Shown here: positions 51,631-59,993 of the stretch, in pieces
Position numbering within the stretch: position 1 is the stretch's first letter
How the letters are laid out: every line of letters starts with the position of its first letter
Source of the DNA: an uncultured Bacillota bacterium
GTDB taxonomy: Bacteria > Bacillota > Dehalobacteriia > UBA7702
Direction of reading: 5' to 3'
Assembly: GCA_902796855.1 (NCBI GenBank)
Contig: CADBQN010000037.1
Span: 1-64,000 of the forward strand
DNA length: 64,000 nucleotides
Program-made: the position numbers and the translations under genes
The notes under the pieces: model-generated
Seen by the model: the letters and a program-made list of their open reading frames with translations, nothing else
The model's database searches: none
What the model was told of the DNA's origin: nothing

Positions 51631-52806
51631 TCAGCGTTCCCCGGCGGTCATGGCGATGTCCTCCTCCGTTTCCAGCGTCACGGCGACGCCGACGGCGCCG
51701 GGAACGTCCCGGAGGACGCGGCGCTGACGGCCGACGATGACGGCGTTTTCCGGGATCTCCCGCTCCGCCAGGTTCCCGGCCTTCTTTTCGGCGGCGGCGA
51801 GGGCCCGTTCCTCCTTTCGGCGGGAGAGCCGCGGCGCGGAGCGCCGGTACGACACCGCCTCCACCGTCCAGCCAAAGAGGGAAAGCCGCCGCGTCCCGGT
51901 GACAAAATCGTCAAAATCGTTGCCTGGCCCCTCAAAGAGGATCACCTCGGCGCCGTCCTTTTCCGCCCGGACGCTGCCGGTCACCGCGCCGCCGGGGGAG
52001 CCGCTGACGGCGGCGAGGCTGACATAGGCGACCCCCTCGTACCAGACGGCGGCGGTGACGACGCCTTTGGCGGCGGTATCAACGAAGACCGGTTCCCGCC
52101 CCTCCTCCTCGTAGACGACGTGACCGGAGATGAGGACGTCGCCTTTGCGCACCGTCTGCCCCACCGCCGCCCGGCCCTGCCCCCGAAGGACGAGGAGCTG
52201 TTTAATGACGCCGTCCTTGGCGGCGACGACGTCATCGCCGCCGGGCCCGGTCTCGGCCTCGGTTCTGGCGGCGACATGGAGCTTTAAGGCAACGCCGCCG
52301 GTCTCCACCTCGGCCCAGGAGAGATCGGGGCAGCGGCGCAGCAGGGAATGGGCGATCTCCCTGCCGTCCACGGCGGATTTGAGCACCGGCGTTTTCAGCC
52401 CCGCTTCCCGCGCCGCCGCGGCGATTTCCCTTTTCTCCCCGGCGGAGAGGCCGCCGCCGTCGTCGACGATCTCCGTCCGCCAGGAGACGGAGGAGACAAA
52501 GAGCAGGGCGACGAGGATCAGGCCGAGGGTGACCCAGACCGGTAACCGGCGGCGCAGATACCGGGGGAAAAGGACGGCGCCGCCGAAAGCGACAACACGC
52601 GGATGGACGTTTTCCGACGCGGCGGCGGCGCGGAGCAGAGGGAGATCCGCCGCGGCGACGCGGAAGCGGACGCCGTCCTTTTCCTTCCGCGCGGCGGCAA
52701 CGGAAACGCCGGCGGCGGCGAGACGGCGCAGAAAGGATTCGCCCCCGCCGCTTTCGCAGGGAAGGAACACCTCGGCGCTGCCGCCGCGCTCTCCGGGGAT
52801 CCTCAT
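51631..52806 (-). CDS. yqfD: Sporulation protein YqfD
   Basis: 391 residues: N-terminal soluble part, one membrane segment (about residues 88-105, V-W-V-T-L-G-L-I-L-V-A-L-L-F-V), then a long extracytoplasmic domain with D-D-G-G-G-L-S-A-G and W-A-E-V-E near residue 165. YqfD is needed in the mother cell during sporulation. Recognised mainly by the yqfC-yqfD-phoH order; sequence is divergent and R/A-rich. Confidence 0.8.
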   Translation of the reverse strand: MRIPGERGGSAEVFLPCESGGGESFLRRLAAAGVSVAAARKEKDGVRFRVAAADLPLLRAAAASENVHPRVVAFGGAVLFPRYLRRRLPVWVTLGLILVALLFVSSVSWRTEIVDDGGGLSAGEKREIAAAAREAGLKTPVLKSAVDGREIAHSLLRRCPDLSWAEVETGGVALKLHVAARTEAETGPGGDDVVAAKDGVIKQLLVLRGQGRAAVGQTVRKGDVLISGHVVYEEEGREPVFVDTAAKGVVTAAVWYEGVAYVSLAAVSGSPGGAVTGSVRAEKDGAEVILFEGPGNDFDDFVTGTRRLSLFGWTVEAVSYRRSAPRLSRRKEERALAAAEKKAGNLAEREIPENAVIVGRQRRVLRDVPGAVGVAVTLETEEDIAMTAGER

Positions 52807-53093
52807 CGTTCCATCCCCCCTTCCGCCGGGAAGCGGACGCTGTCGACGCGGCCCTCCACGGCGAGGTCCCTTTCGGTGAGGACCGCGAGGACGAGGCCGC
52901 CGCCGCTGACGACGATTTCCCCGACGCCGCTGGCGATCCGCACCTCCTCACCGCTGAAACGGCGGACGCCGCCGTGGTTCTCCACGCGCAGACCGTTCCG
53001 GCCGGTGACGACGATCCGCGGCACCCCGGCGGCGAGCTCCCCGGGGAGATCCAGGGCGGACGTGACAAAACGGCTCAGCTGTTCTCTGTTCAA
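52803..53093 (-). CDS. yqfC: Sporulation protein YqfC (YabP/YqfC family)
   Basis: 96 residues with the small beta-strand YabP/YqfC pattern (R-I-V-V-T-G-R-N-G-L-R-V-E-N-H-G-G-V and I-A-S-G-V-G-E-I-V-V-S-G-G-G). TTG start at 53093 after GGAGGG; the longer frame has no site. Overlaps yqfD by 4 bases. Presence of yqfCD suggests an endospore former or recent descendant. Confidence 0.78.
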   Translation of the reverse strand: MNREQLSRFVTSALDLPGELAAGVPRIVVTGRNGLRVENHGGVRRFSGEEVRIASGVGEIVVSGGGLVLAVLTERDLAVEGRVDSVRFPAEGGMER

Positions 53094-53144
53094 GGAAATC
53101 CCTCCGCTCTTTCGTTCCCGGACCGGCGGCCCGGGAAAAATGTC

Positions 53145-53173
53145 TTCAAAAAAGGAACCATATGTGGTATAAT
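53145..53173 (+). promoter_or_regulatory. Promoter of the second iorAB operon
   Basis: TTCAAA at 53145-53150, 17-base spacer, TATAAT at 53168-53173. The 80-base leader has no T-box sequence. Confidence 0.65.
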
Positions 53174-53256
53174 GAATTATTATCCGGCCCACCGGCCGGG
53201 AAAGCGACAAATCGGTTCTACGCCATAAATAATACTATTAAAAAGAGGAACGTCCT

Positions 53257-54996
53257 ATGAAACAACTGATGACAGGCAATGAAGCCATCGCCTTAGGCGC
53301 CTGGGAAGCCGGTGTCCGCGTCGTGGCGGCCTATCCCGGCACGCCCTCGACGGAGATCACGGAAAACGCCGCCAAATACGACGAGATCTACGCCGAATGG
53401 GCCCCCAACGAAAAGGTCGCCATGGAAGTCGCCATCGGCGCCGCCCTCAGCGGCGGCCGCGCCATGGCCTGCATGAAGCATGTCGGCGTCAACGTCGCCA
53501 TGGACCCCCTGATGACCGTGGCCTTTTCCGGCGTCAAAGGCGGTCTCGTGCTGATCACCGCCGACGACCCCGGGATGCACAGCTCCCAGAACGAGCAGGA
53601 CAACCGCCGTCTCGGCCGCTTCGCCAAGATCCCCGTGCTGGAACCTTCCGATTCCGAGGAGTGCCGCGATTTCATCAAGGCCGCCTTTGAGATCAGCGAA
53701 GCGTTCGATACCCCGGTGATGCTGCGGCTCACCACCCGGGTGGCGCACTCCCAGTCCCTCCTCGAAAAGGGGCTGCGGGTGGAAAAGGAACTCCCTCCCT
53801 ACGAACGGGATCCCCAAAAATACGTCATGGTCCCGGCCAACGCCCGGCCCCGCCACGTCATCGCCGAGGAGCGGCTTTTAAAGCTGGCGGCGATGAGCGA
53901 CGAATCGCCGCTGAACCGCGCCGAGATCAACGATAAAAAAATCGGCGTCATCTGCGCCGGGATCGTCTATCAGTACGTCAGGGAAGCCCTGCCCGAAGCC
54001 TCGGTGCTGAAGATCGGCCTCTCCAACCCCCTGCCCAAAAAGATGATCCGCGCCTTCGCCGCCGAAGTCGAAAAACTCTATGTCATTGAGGAACTCGACG
54101 ACGTCATGGAAGAACAGATCCGCGGCATGGGCCTGGACGTCACCGGCAAGGACGTCTTTCCCCTCGTCGGCGAGATCTTCCCCGAGACCATCCGGGAAAA
54201 ACTCCTTGGCGAAAAAAAGGAAATCGCCTATCGGTACGACGGCGACATCGTCGTCCGGCCGCCGGTCCTCTGCGCCGGCTGTCCCCACCGCGGCACCTTC
54301 CACGTGCTGAAAAAGGCCAAAGTCAATGTTTTGGGCGACATCGGCTGCTACACCCTGGGGGCCCAGCCGCCGCTGGCCGCCATCGACACCACCATCTGCA
54401 TGGGCGCCGGCGTCGGCATGGCGCTGGGCATGGAAAAAGTCCGGGGAAAAGATTTCTCCAAAGAGACCGTCGCCGTCATCGGCGATTCCACCTTTATGCA
54501 TTCGGGCATCACCGGCCTCGTCGACGTTTTCTACAACAAGGGCTGCACCACGACGATCGTTCTCGACAACCACATCACCGCCATGACCGGCCATCAGCAA
54601 AACCCCCTCACCGGTTTCACCGTCAAGGGCGAGCCCACCAACGCGGTGGATCTGGAAGCGCTGATCCGCGGCATCGGCATCCGCCGTGTCACCGTCGTGG
54701 ATCCCTTTGACGTCAAGGGCTTTGCCAAAGTCCTCAAAGAAGAGCTGGCCGCCGAGGAACCCTCGGTCATCATCGCCCGCCGCCCCTGCGAACTGCTGCT
54801 CAAAGGCGAAAAGGACAGCTACTACATCGAGGCCGAACGCTGCCTCCGCTGCGGCAAGTGCCTGAAGATCGGCTGCCCCGCCATTGAGAAAACGGCGAGC
54901 AAGGTCCCGATCATTCACGGCGATCAATGCGTCGGCTGCGGCCTCTGCCAGAACGTCTGCGGCAACGACGGCGTCATCCGAAAGGAAGGTGAATGA
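53257..54996 (+). CDS. iorA: Indolepyruvate:ferredoxin oxidoreductase alpha subunit (second copy)
   Basis: 579 residues. M-T-G-N-E-A-I-A-L-G at the start, A-Y-P-G-T-P-S-T-E-I near residue 27, G-D-I-G-C-Y-T-L-G-A-Q-P-P near 363, G-D-S-T-F-M-H-S-G-I-T-G and the two C-terminal [4Fe-4S] motifs (C-L-R-C-G-K-C ... C-V-G-C-G-L-C-Q-N-V-C) are all in place. It is a clear paralogue of the 24316-26082 protein but lacks T-box control, so I infer a catabolic role in aromatic amino acid oxidation. Confidence 0.95.
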   Translation: MKQLMTGNEAIALGAWEAGVRVVAAYPGTPSTEITENAAKYDEIYAEWAPNEKVAMEVAIGAALSGGRAMACMKHVGVNVAMDPLMTVAFSGVKGGLVLITADDPGMHSSQNEQDNRRLGRFAKIPVLEPSDSEECRDFIKAAFEISEAFDTPVMLRLTTRVAHSQSLLEKGLRVEKELPPYERDPQKYVMVPANARPRHVIAEERLLKLAAMSDESPLNRAEINDKKIGVICAGIVYQYVREALPEASVLKIGLSNPLPKKMIRAFAAEVEKLYVIEELDDVMEEQIRGMGLDVTGKDVFPLVGEIFPETIREKLLGEKKEIAYRYDGDIVVRPPVLCAGCPHRGTFHVLKKAKVNVLGDIGCYTLGAQPPLAAIDTTICMGAGVGMALGMEKVRGKDFSKETVAVIGDSTFMHSGITGLVDVFYNKGCTTTIVLDNHITAMTGHQQNPLTGFTVKGEPTNAVDLEALIRGIGIRRVTVVDPFDVKGFAKVLKEELAAEEPSVIIARRPCELLLKGEKDSYYIEAERCLRCGKCLKIGCPAIEKTASKVPIIHGDQCVGCGLCQNVCGNDGVIRKEGE

Positions 54997-54997
54997 G

Positions 54998-55573
54998 ATG
55001 AGCGTAAAAAACATCCTCATCGCCGGCGTCGGCGGTCAAGGCACCGTCCTCACGGCAAAAGTCCTCTCCCGCCTGCTGATCCGGAAGGGGTACGATATCA
55101 AGGTTTCCGAAATCCACGGCATGTCCCAGCGCGGCGGCAGCGTCGTCACCCAGGTGCGCTACGGCGAAAAGGTCTTCTCCCCGATCATCGCGCCGGCGAC
55201 CGCCGACGTGATTCTGGCCTTTGAGAAATTAGAGGCCGTCCGCGCCCTGCCCTACCTGAAAGAGGGCGGCGCCGTCATCGTCAACGAGCGGGAGATCAAC
55301 CCGATGCCCGTCGTCATGGGCAAGGCCAAATACCCGGCGGATCTCGAGTCGTTCTTAAACTGCTGCGGCGCCGAAGCGTACATTTTCGACGCCTACATCC
55401 AGGCCGTTGCCGCCGGGAACCCCAAATGCCTCAACATGGTGATGCTCGGCGCCTGGGCGAAAAAGGCCGGCTTCGACCCGGAAGAATGCCTCGCCGTCAT
55501 CGAAGAGAACGTGCCGCCGAAATTCCTGGAAGTCAACAAAAAAGGCTTTATGAGAGGGTACGATGTCTTCTAA
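54998..55573 (+). CDS. iorB: Indolepyruvate:ferredoxin oxidoreductase beta subunit (second copy)
   Basis: 191 residues. A-G-V-G-G-Q-G-T-V-L-T-A-K near residue 9 and H-G-M-S-Q-R-G-G-S-V-V-T-Q near 40. ATG at 54998 follows the iorA stop by one base with AAGGAAGGTG before it. Partner of the preceding gene. Confidence 0.93.
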   Translation: MSVKNILIAGVGGQGTVLTAKVLSRLLIRKGYDIKVSEIHGMSQRGGSVVTQVRYGEKVFSPIIAPATADVILAFEKLEAVRALPYLKEGGAVIVNEREINPMPVVMGKAKYPADLESFLNCCGAEAYIFDAYIQAVAAGNPKCLNMVMLGAWAKKAGFDPEECLAVIEENVPPKFLEVNKKGFMRGYDVF

Positions 55574-55832
55574 GAAGCTCTACGCCCCCTTCGTCGACGG
55601 CAAACGGTTCCTCTGCTCCCGCTGTTTTTCCAAACTGAATCCCATCGAAAAATACGGCTCCGACGAGACGGGGCTCTGGTTCATCGCCTCCTGTGCCGGC
55701 TGCGGCGCGAAAATGCGCTGGTACCGTCGGGCCGACGGCAACGTGGACACGCCGGACGAGGAACAGAGCGAGGAAAACGCCTTTTCCTTCCATATCGAGA
55801 ACGGCGAAGTGCTGATGACAACAGAAGAATGA
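55563..55832 (+). CDS. Small zinc-ribbon-like protein downstream of iorB
   Basis: 89 residues with C-S-R-C near residue 18 and C-A-G-C-G near 44, suggesting one zinc ribbon, and an acidic C-terminus. It overlaps iorB by 11 bases and ends at a terminator, so it belongs to the iorAB operon. I recognise no family. Confidence 0.6.
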   Translation: MSSKKLYAPFVDGKRFLCSRCFSKLNPIEKYGSDETGLWFIASCAGCGAKMRWYRRADGNVDTPDEEQSEENAFSFHIENGEVLMTTEE

Positions 55833-55833
55833 C

Positions 55834-55868
55834 AAAAACCACCGGTTTTACCGGTGGTTTTGCTTTTT
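55834..55868 (+). terminator. Terminator of the second iorAB operon
   Basis: AAAACCACCGGT / ACCGGTGGTTTT, 12-bp perfect stem, 3-base loop, then GCTTTTT. Confidence 0.9.
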
Positions 55869-55929
55869 CCGCGGCGCTTCCTTAGACACAAAAAAACAGG
55901 AGACATAAATCACATCCCCGCTCAAAACA

Positions 55930-55973
55930 TTGGGAACGGTTCCTCTTGACCTATCATTCGGAACCGTTCCCAA
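55930..55973. repeat. Perfect 14-bp inverted repeat
   Basis: TTGGGAACGGTTCC-(16)-GGAACCGTTCCCAA. It lies 5 bases beyond the stop of the small membrane protein and near the point where base composition turns AT-rich. Neither side has a clear T tract, so a terminator is uncertain. Its core is shared with the stem at 35755-35781. Confidence 0.6.
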
Positions 55974-55978
55974 CGCTC

Positions 55979-56365
55979 TTAATTATCTTTTTTTAAAACC
56001 TGTACAAGTTTCAACAAAAAACTAAAAAACAGGATAAAAACACAGGGATAACCGGGAAAGAAAGGATGGAAGACCATAAAAGCGCCGCCCATTTCCTCCC
56101 AGAAGATACCGTAAGGCAAGGAAAAAAAGATTAAACAGACGCAGGGGATCATCAGCGCGATCCACATTTTTCCGGTGTACTCCGATGTAAAAAGGAAATA
56201 GAGAAATGCGGACACAAAAAGATAATAGAAAAACAATCCCCAATACGCCGGGCTCGCCCAGGAAGGCGCCGCAGTGAAATGGGCGAAACCCGAGACCCAA
56301 TGACCCAGCCATAACAAAAGGATCGGCGCTGAAATCGTAACAACGAATGCCGCTTTTTTTCGCAT
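55979..56365 (-). CDS. Small membrane protein, unknown
   Basis: 128 residues with four predicted membrane segments (about residues 6-22, 40-60, 68-90, 105-122). No family recognised. Start ATG at 56365 with GGGAGTGAG; an in-frame ATG at 56389 is possible. AT-richer than the genes to its left. First gene inside the methylamine island, not obviously tied to it. Confidence 0.55.
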   Translation of the reverse strand: MRKKAAFVVTISAPILLLWLGHWVSGFAHFTAAPSWASPAYWGLFFYYLFVSAFLYFLFTSEYTGKMWIALMIPCVCLIFFSLPYGIFWEEMGGAFMVFHPFFPGYPCVFILFFSFLLKLVQVLKKDN

Positions 56366-56389
56366 CAATCTCACTCCCATCATTTTCAC

Positions 56390-56586
56390 TTACATCAAAA
56401 AGACATTTCCTCCGCTGACCGCGGATGAGTCGCTTAAGTTATATTATATAAAAAAATTAACATAAATCCATTAAAACCGCAGAGAAAATGGTTGATAAAT
56501 TTAATCATCACGTATGGTGAAATTTTTCATCGGTATTGAGTTTTGCGTTAAGTGTATAATTTTGCGATAAAAAAAGTTATTATACA
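56390..56586. promoter_or_regulatory. AT-rich gap with inverted repeat
   Basis: A TATAAT (minus, near 56450) probably serves the small membrane protein. TGTATAAT-(18)-ATTATACA at 56553-56586 lies directly behind the stop of the sigma-54 regulator; it could be a weak terminator or operator. Confidence 0.35.
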
Positions 56587-57972
56587 TCAAATATTATGTT
56601 TTTTCTTTAACTGTATTACGGTACTTTGTGCGATGTCCAATGCTTTTGCCACCTCGTAAGAGGATTTATATTTATGATACGCATTGATCAGTAATTGTTT
56701 TTCCAGTTCGGCTTTAGCTTTTTTCAGCGGGATGATATCGGAGCAGTGCACTGTAGTTTCGGTTTTTGCTTCGGGGGAAATCAGCACGGAAAGTGCTTCT
56801 CCCGTCAGTTCCGTTCCGTCCTCACTTATCCAAAGCCGTTCCAGGATGTGTTCCAATTCACGGATATTACCGGGCCATTCGTAACATAAGAGATGAGATA
56901 ATATATCTGCCCGAAATGTTTTGCGTCCGTTGTATTTTTTGTTATAACGATTCAGGAAAAACAGGGCCAGGAGATAAATATCGTTGCCCCAGGTGCGAAG
57001 AGGCGGTACGGTGATGGGGAAGACATTAAGACGATAATAAAGGTCTTCGCGGAAAGTGCCTTCCTTGCACATGGTTTCCAGGTCGCGGTGGGTCGCCGTA
57101 ACGATACGGGTATTTATGGGGATCTTTTTGTGACCGCCTACTCGGGTGATGGTTTTTTCCTGAATAAAATCAAGGAGCTTCACCTGAACCGAAAGGGGCA
57201 GTTCCCCGATTTCATCCAAAAATAGGGTTCCGTTGTCGGCAAGTTCCACTTTCCCCACTTTGCCACCTTTTGCGGCGCCGGTAAAGGCGCCTTCTTCATA
57301 GCCGAACAGCTCCGACTCAAATAGATTTTCCGGGATCATTCCGCAGTTGATCTTGATAAAAGGGCCGCTGCTGTTTTTGCCGAGTTTATGAACCAGCTTG
57401 GCGATATCGGTTTTTCCTGTGCCTGTTTCGCCTCGGATCAGGATGCTAATATCCAAGGGTGCTACTTTTGATAATTCCGTGATGATATGATCATAAACTT
57501 TGCCGGAAAGGAATATATCATCGGAGTTGATATATTCCTCCTTCATCCGTGAAAGCAATTTGATCTCTTGCTGCAGATGGAGATTCTCACGGATCAAACT
57601 GTTGCTCAATTCGTTTAATTCGGCAGAGTTTTGCGCGGTGGTGATCACATATTCGATTTCACCTTTTTCGTTGAAGATCGGACTGCTGATAGAAACGAGA
57701 TTTTCTCCTCCGCTTGATTTTAAAACCACTTTACATGTTTTTTTCTCTTTCAGCACTTTCAATGTGGCGCTGTCGGAAATGGTGCCGTCGTTAACGATGT
57801 CGCAGACATTTCGTCCGATGATATTTTGATCGGTTCTTCCGGTGAGAAATTTTGAGATGGGATTCATGTAAAGAATGGTACCTTTTTGGTCGGTAACAAA
57901 AATCTCAAAGATACAATTTTCCACCATTTTTTCAAAAAAGTCTGTGGGGAGAGAGTTTTCCGAGTGGTTCAT
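56587..57972 (-). CDS. PAS-containing sigma-54-dependent activator
   Basis: 461 residues. PAS domain (about residues 10-115), then an AAA+ domain with Walker A G-E-T-G-T-G-K-T near residue 182, the sigma-54 contact G-A-F-T-G-A and Walker B L-F-L-D-E-I-G, and a C-terminal Fis/TyrR-like helix-turn-helix (Y-E-V-A-K-A-L-D-I-A-Q-S-T-V). The PAS domain could bind a small ligand such as an amine. It is about as close to the 61620 regulator as a paralogue can be over the AAA+ and HTH parts. ATG at 57972 chosen for spacing to AAAAGG. Confidence 0.9.
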   Translation of the reverse strand: MNHSENSLPTDFFEKMVENCIFEIFVTDQKGTILYMNPISKFLTGRTDQNIIGRNVCDIVNDGTISDSATLKVLKEKKTCKVVLKSSGGENLVSISSPIFNEKGEIEYVITTAQNSAELNELSNSLIRENLHLQQEIKLLSRMKEEYINSDDIFLSGKVYDHIITELSKVAPLDISILIRGETGTGKTDIAKLVHKLGKNSSGPFIKINCGMIPENLFESELFGYEEGAFTGAAKGGKVGKVELADNGTLFLDEIGELPLSVQVKLLDFIQEKTITRVGGHKKIPINTRIVTATHRDLETMCKEGTFREDLYYRLNVFPITVPPLRTWGNDIYLLALFFLNRYNKKYNGRKTFRADILSHLLCYEWPGNIRELEHILERLWISEDGTELTGEALSVLISPEAKTETTVHCSDIIPLKKAKAELEKQLLINAYHKYKSSYEVAKALDIAQSTVIQLKKKHNI

Positions 57973-58046
57973 ATCAATCATCCTTTTCTGGGTCTTATCT
58001 CATTTTTAAGGTCACTGCTTAATATACTTGTTAAATTAATTATATC

Positions 58047-58103
58047 ACAAAAACATGAATTCCGGAAGGAACTGTTCGGGGGTATCCTTCCGGTGATTCA
58101 TGT
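58047..58103 (-). terminator. Terminator of the mtbB-mtbC-permease unit
   Basis: Long stem (CCGGAAGGA/TCCTTCCGG plus ACATGAAT/ATTCATGT) followed by TTTTTG on the minus strand, 50 bases past the permease stop. Confidence 0.75.
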
Positions 58104-58156
58104 TTTATTTAAGAAGCGTGAAAACGCTGCTTAGTATGGAGAGGATGAGCCGTTCT

Positions 58157-59077
58157 TTATTTTGCGACGGCTTCTGGCTGTGTTTTGGCTTTTCTTGCGC
58201 TGCGGAACATGGTGATCGATGTGATGACAAGAACACCGGAAACCATCCATTTAATGGCATCAAGAGGAATCGACGTAATGATAAACAATCCGATGAGAAC
58301 ACCTACTGTGCCGGCCAGGCTGACGGCAATGATTGTTTTGATATCATAGAGAGGTTTGCCGGTTTTCTTATATTCACGAACAAAGCGATAGCTGGCAAAA
58401 GGCTGCATGATCGCGGCGGATCCCATAAAGAGGGGATAAGCTACCAAAGGGCTCAACCCGAGAAGGAATACGGTGGCCATCATAGGGGCATACATCCCGA
58501 TCCCGATTGTCATAAGAGAACCGAGTATGAAAGCCACTACGCCTAGAACAGCCAGTTTCCAGCCAAAGAGACCTGTTGCCTCGCCGCCGCCGGGCATCAA
58601 GCCGAGCTGACGGGCAACAATGATGGCGGCAACGATGATGAGAGCCACTCCCATGGCATACCGAATGGCATTGATATTCAGTTTAGAAACAATGCCTGCA
58701 CCGATAAAACCGCCCAAACCGCAGCAGGCGGCACTGACGATCAAGGTGATCGGAGCTACTTCAATGGTCGTGATGGTCCCCAGATTCATAACGATCAACG
58801 TAAATAAAGTGCAGGTGTTGAGTGTTCCCGGAATGAGATTATCGGGAACGGCTTTGGTAAATTTAAACCATGCGGTTAATGTAGCAAAAGAGCCGATTCC
58901 CATAAAATCAAAGAACTGTGTTACAAGACCCGCAAGGCTCAAGTTGATCCAGCCTTTCTTTTCTTTTAGCGGTTCCCGGAGTTCTTTTTTCTTGAAAACA
59001 TCGGTAAAAAGATAGGCGAGGACTGCGCCGTTAACCAAAACAACAACAGCGAGAAAGATAATTGCTAATGTATCCAT
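58157..59077 (-). CDS. TauE/SafE-family membrane permease
   Basis: 306 residues with about eight membrane segments and a short cytoplasmic loop after the first. G-F-I-G-A-G-I-V near residue 125 and F-I-L-G-S-L-M-T-I-G-I-G near 185 fit the TauE/SafE (DUF81) family, which moves organosulfonates, sulfite and other small anions. It is 232 bases after mtbC with no good promoter of its own, so it may be cotranscribed. Whether it carries a methylamine, another substrate or a product is unknown; it is not one of the usual methylamine permeases. Confidence 0.7.
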   Translation of the reverse strand: MDTLAIIFLAVVVLVNGAVLAYLFTDVFKKKELREPLKEKKGWINLSLAGLVTQFFDFMGIGSFATLTAWFKFTKAVPDNLIPGTLNTCTLFTLIVMNLGTITTIEVAPITLIVSAACCGLGGFIGAGIVSKLNINAIRYAMGVALIIVAAIIVARQLGLMPGGGEATGLFGWKLAVLGVVAFILGSLMTIGIGMYAPMMATVFLLGLSPLVAYPLFMGSAAIMQPFASYRFVREYKKTGKPLYDIKTIIAVSLAGTVGVLIGLFIITSIPLDAIKWMVSGVLVITSITMFRSARKAKTQPEAVAK

Positions 59078-59309
59078 GTGAAACTCCTTTTCTCAGCCGG
59101 AATCGGAATATGACAAAAAACGAAAGGTACCGCGATGCAAAACGAATTGTCGTGATATTCCGTTAAAATAGTTTAGGCCGCGGCAGATTCAGAGAGTCGG
59201 CTGTCGCGGCCCGGGAAAAAGCAGTGAGAGAAATAATTTAAAGAAATATGTGAACCGAGGAGGATCCCGGCGGTAATTATGGCGCTTACCGCCGGTCAAA
59301 AAAGTGATC
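59078..59309 (-). other. mtbC-permease intergenic region with two hairpins
   Basis: 232 bases. CCGGCGGTAA/TTACCGCCGG (59267-59295) and GGCCGCGGCAG/CTGTCGCGGCC (59176-59211) can form stems. Neither has a T tract, so I read them as RNA-stabilising or partial-termination structures that would give more mtbC than permease. No sigma-54 or sigma-70 promoter seen. Confidence 0.45.
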
Positions 59310-59954
59310 TTAGCTTAAAAGTTCCAATGCTTTTTCAACTGCTTCCGCGGCGTCTTCACCGTAGGCGTCGGCACCGATGCGCTTTGCGAAACGTTCGGTG
59401 ACGGGCGCGCCGCCAATCATTGTTTTAAAGCGATCCTTTAATCCTCTTTCTTTGAGGATGTTTTCGAGTTTCTGGCATTCAGCCATGGTGGTGGTCAACA
59501 GAGCGGAAGTACCGATGAGCTGTGCGTCATGTTCCACCGCGGCATCAACGATTTTTTCCGCGGCAACGTCACGGCCGATATCGATCACTTCAATACCCTG
59601 GGTTTTGATAAGGGAAGCAACGATACCTTTACCGATGTCATGTACGTCACCCTGTACAGTAGCAAGGATCATAACGCCCTTCTTTTCCTGAGCGGCGCCG
59701 GATTTTGCCATTTCAGCATTGAGTACATCGGATACTTTCTGCATTACATCAGCGGCGAGCATCAGTTCGGGAAGGAATACGCGGCCTTTACCGAAGAGGT
59801 CACCAACTTCGCGGATACCTGCGGAGAAGCCTTCGGAGAGAACTTCTACCGCGCAACCTTCCGCAATAGCGTTGTTCATCACTTCAAGAGCAACTTTTTC
59901 ATCATATTTGACCATGGAATCGATGGCTTGTTTGATCAATGTTTCTTTGGACAT
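59310..59954 (-). CDS. mtbC: Methylamine corrinoid protein
   Basis: 214 residues. N-terminal helical cap (about residues 1-85) and B12-binding domain with G-D-V-H-D-I-G-K-G near residue 102 (cobalt-ligand histidine), S-A-L-L-T-T-T near 151 and G-G-A-P-V near 179. It carries the methyl group from the amine methyltransferase to the next acceptor. Located 39 bases after mtbB. The family includes MtmC, MtbC and MttC; mtbC is chosen from the neighbour. The usual acceptor enzyme (MtbA type) is not in the window. Confidence 0.92.
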   Translation of the reverse strand: MSKETLIKQAIDSMVKYDEKVALEVMNNAIAEGCAVEVLSEGFSAGIREVGDLFGKGRVFLPELMLAADVMQKVSDVLNAEMAKSGAAQEKKGVMILATVQGDVHDIGKGIVASLIKTQGIEVIDIGRDVAAEKIVDAAVEHDAQLIGTSALLTTTMAECQKLENILKERGLKDRFKTMIGGAPVTERFAKRIGADAYGEDAAEAVEKALELLS

Positions 59955-59993
59955 ATTATTTCCTCCAAATGATTGAGTATAATTAGATTGGGA

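Noticed and set aside
53100-53256. T-box before the second iorA
   Set aside because: The leader is under 90 bases and has no GGTGG-ACCGCG sequence or terminator.
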